A DNA stretch of 21,880 nt from an uncultured Clostridia bacterium. Lineage in GTDB: Bacteria; Bacillota; Clostridia; Christensenellales; UBA3700. Below, piece after piece: positions 20,731 to 21,880 of this stretch. The DNA is taken from assembly GCA_946623205.1 (NCBI GenBank), contig CAMOQV010000014.1, positions 1-21,880 of the forward strand. Direction: 5' to 3'. Below the pieces are notes generated by a model. It saw only the letters and a program-made list of their open reading frames with translations, had not been told where the DNA came from and searched no databases. The stretch's first letter is position 1; every line of letters begins with the position of its first letter. The translations under genes and the position numbers were made by a program.

Positions 20731-21880
20731 ATGATAAAAGATCGAGTAATTCTACATTGTGATGCTAATAATTTCTTTGCATCGGTATCTGCTAAACTTC
20801 ATCCTGAATACAGGAATAAGCCTATTGCGGTCTGTGGAGATCCTGAAAAACGTCATGGTATTGTTTTAGCAAAATCCCAAGAAGCTAAAAAATATGGAGT
20901 ATCCACTGGCGATGTTATTTGGGAAGCTAAACAAAAATGCCCAGATTTATTAATTGTCCCTGCCGAATATGACAAATATATAGAATATTCAAACAAGTTA
21001 TTTGAAATATACTCTAGGTTCACAGATAGAGTTGAATGCTTCGGTATGGATGAATGCTGGCTTGATGTTACTCATTCTAAAATATTTGGAGATGGCGAAG
21101 AAATAGCCAACAAATTAAGACAAATCATCAAAGATGAATTAGGAATCACAATATCTGCCGGCGTTTCGTTTAATAAGGTATTTGCAAAGCTTGGCTCTGA
21201 CATGAAAAAGCCTGATGCTACAACTGTTATCTCAAGAGATAATTATAAAGAAAAGATTTATTCACTTCCCGCTTCTGACATGATTATGATAGGAAGAAGA
21301 ACAACAGCTCATCTTGCAAAGATGAATATTCACACTATTGGAGATTTAGCATATACAGATAGAAATGTTATGCGTACGCATTTTGGTGTTAATGGCGTTA
21401 TGTATGTAGATTGGGCAAATGGGCTTGATGATGAACCAGTAAAGCTTTGTGACAAACAAGGCCAAGTAAAACAAATCTCAAATTCAGTAACTACATATAG
21501 AGATTTAGTTACTAAAGAAGATAAACTTTGCGTAATTCGTTCTTTATGCGAATTGATTTCAAATAGATTAGTTAATTTAAATGCCGTAACAACAGGCATT
21601 TATTTAGGGCTAAAATACGACGATTTTGAATTCTACGGCAAACAACTAAACATTCCGCCAACATGCGCTTCAAGAAGCCTTTTTGAAGGCGCAAAGCAAA
21701 TATTGGATTCTACTCCTTCAAATCCAGTAAGATTAATATCTTTAGGCACAACAAAGATGTCTACTTCGCCTGAAGTGCAATTGAGTATGTTTGGAAATGA
21801 TTTTACTAAAGATACAGAGCTTTCTAAATCTATAGATAAGATTAAGAAAAAATATGGATACTCGTCTATTCAACCAGCAT
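20731..21880 (+). CDS. dinB: Y-family DNA polymerase IV (partial, 3' end outside window)
   Basis: Translesion polymerase of the DinB group, expected to be SOS-induced. The open frame runs 383 codons from ATG at 20731 to the window edge without a stop. The catalytic Asp is in HCDANNFF (Asp11); Phe15/Phe16 hold the steric-gate position. The second metal pair is in GMDECWLDVT (Asp107-Glu108). SAGVSFNKVFAKLGSDMKKP (142-161) is the typical palm/thumb block of clostridial DinB. The little finger follows (about 240-345), then a beta-clamp-binding motif QLSMFG (350-355). No usable ribosome binding site is present; the nearest AGGTG is 15 bases upstream and outside the predicted mRNA. The SOS box in its promoter agrees with the call. 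Confidence 0.93.
   Translation, partial: MIKDRVILHCDANNFFASVSAKLHPEYRNKPIAVCGDPEKRHGIVLAKSQEAKKYGVSTGDVIWEAKQKCPDLLIVPAEYDKYIEYSNKLFEIYSRFTDRVECFGMDECWLDVTHSKIFGDGEEIANKLRQIIKDELGITISAGVSFNKVFAKLGSDMKKPDATTVISRDNYKEKIYSLPASDMIMIGRRTTAHLAKMNIHTIGDLAYTDRNVMRTHFGVNGVMYVDWANGLDDEPVKLCDKQGQVKQISNSVTTYRDLVTKEDKLCVIRSLCELISNRLVNLNAVTTGIYLGLKYDDFEFYGKQLNIPPTCASRSLFEGAKQILDSTPSNPVRLISLGTTKMSTSPEVQLSMFGNDFTKDTELSKSIDKIKKKYGYSSIQPA

Noticed and set aside
21330..21599. 89-codon minus-strand frame inside dinB
   Set aside because: Antisense shadow of the Y-family polymerase gene, with no supporting signals.
1..21880. CRISPR array, transposon or prophage remnants
   Set aside because: No spaced direct repeats, terminal inverted repeats, transposase, integrase or attachment-like duplications were seen; the tRNA cluster shows no partial tRNA duplicate.

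Overview
The window is a compact, AT-rich stretch of a low-GC Gram-positive chromosome, most likely a Clostridia-type member of the Bacillota. Evidence: the hrcA-grpE-dnaK-dnaJ order with CIRCE operators, the ctsR-mcsA-mcsB-clpC operon with a CtsR operator, a long-form hpf, strong AGGAGG-type ribosome binding sites, sigma-A promoters, a LexA/DinR-type SOS box and standard-code stops. Species-level assignment is not possible from the sequence. There are no insertion sequences, phage genes or CRISPR arrays, and no gene-free stretch longer than about 160 bases.

Layout. Everything from 1 to about 19580 is on the minus strand. Reading in the direction of transcription (high to low coordinates): (1) ctsR-mcsA-mcsB-clpC (19581-14979), the CtsR/McsB/ClpC protein quality-control operon, ending in a terminator. 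(2) A tightly packed four-gene operon with its own promoter (14867-8904): a CASTOR/POLLUX-like two-RCK channel, a membrane PP2C phosphatase fused to an RsbW-like kinase, a small alarmone (ppGpp) hydrolase, and a STAS domain fused to an aminoglycoside-phosphotransferase-like kinase. (3) hpf, the ribosome hibernation factor, between terminators. (4) A 983-residue surface lipoprotein that looks like an M60-type peptidase without its zinc motif. (5) hrcA-grpE-dnaK-dnaJ, with two CIRCE operators; the upstream perfect one is built into the intrinsic terminator of the lipoprotein gene. (6) A tRNA cluster Val(UAC)-Gly(GCC)-Cys(GCA)-Leu(UAA), with a promoter inside a 10-bp inverted repeat. On the plus strand, galU diverges back-to-back from ctsR, followed by an SOS-boxed, apparently near-leaderless dinB that runs off the window.

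Functionally the window is a stress and dormancy neighbourhood: two heat-shock regulons, ribosome hibernation, alarmone breakdown and a partner-switching module, plus SOS mutagenesis. The most novel-looking item is the four-gene operon at 8904-14867. It combines every enzymatic activity of a partner switch (phosphatase, anti-sigma-type kinase, STAS antagonist) in two fusion proteins, adds a second kinase and an alarmone hydrolase, and places them under a putative ion channel with no sigma factor nearby. What it controls is unknown.
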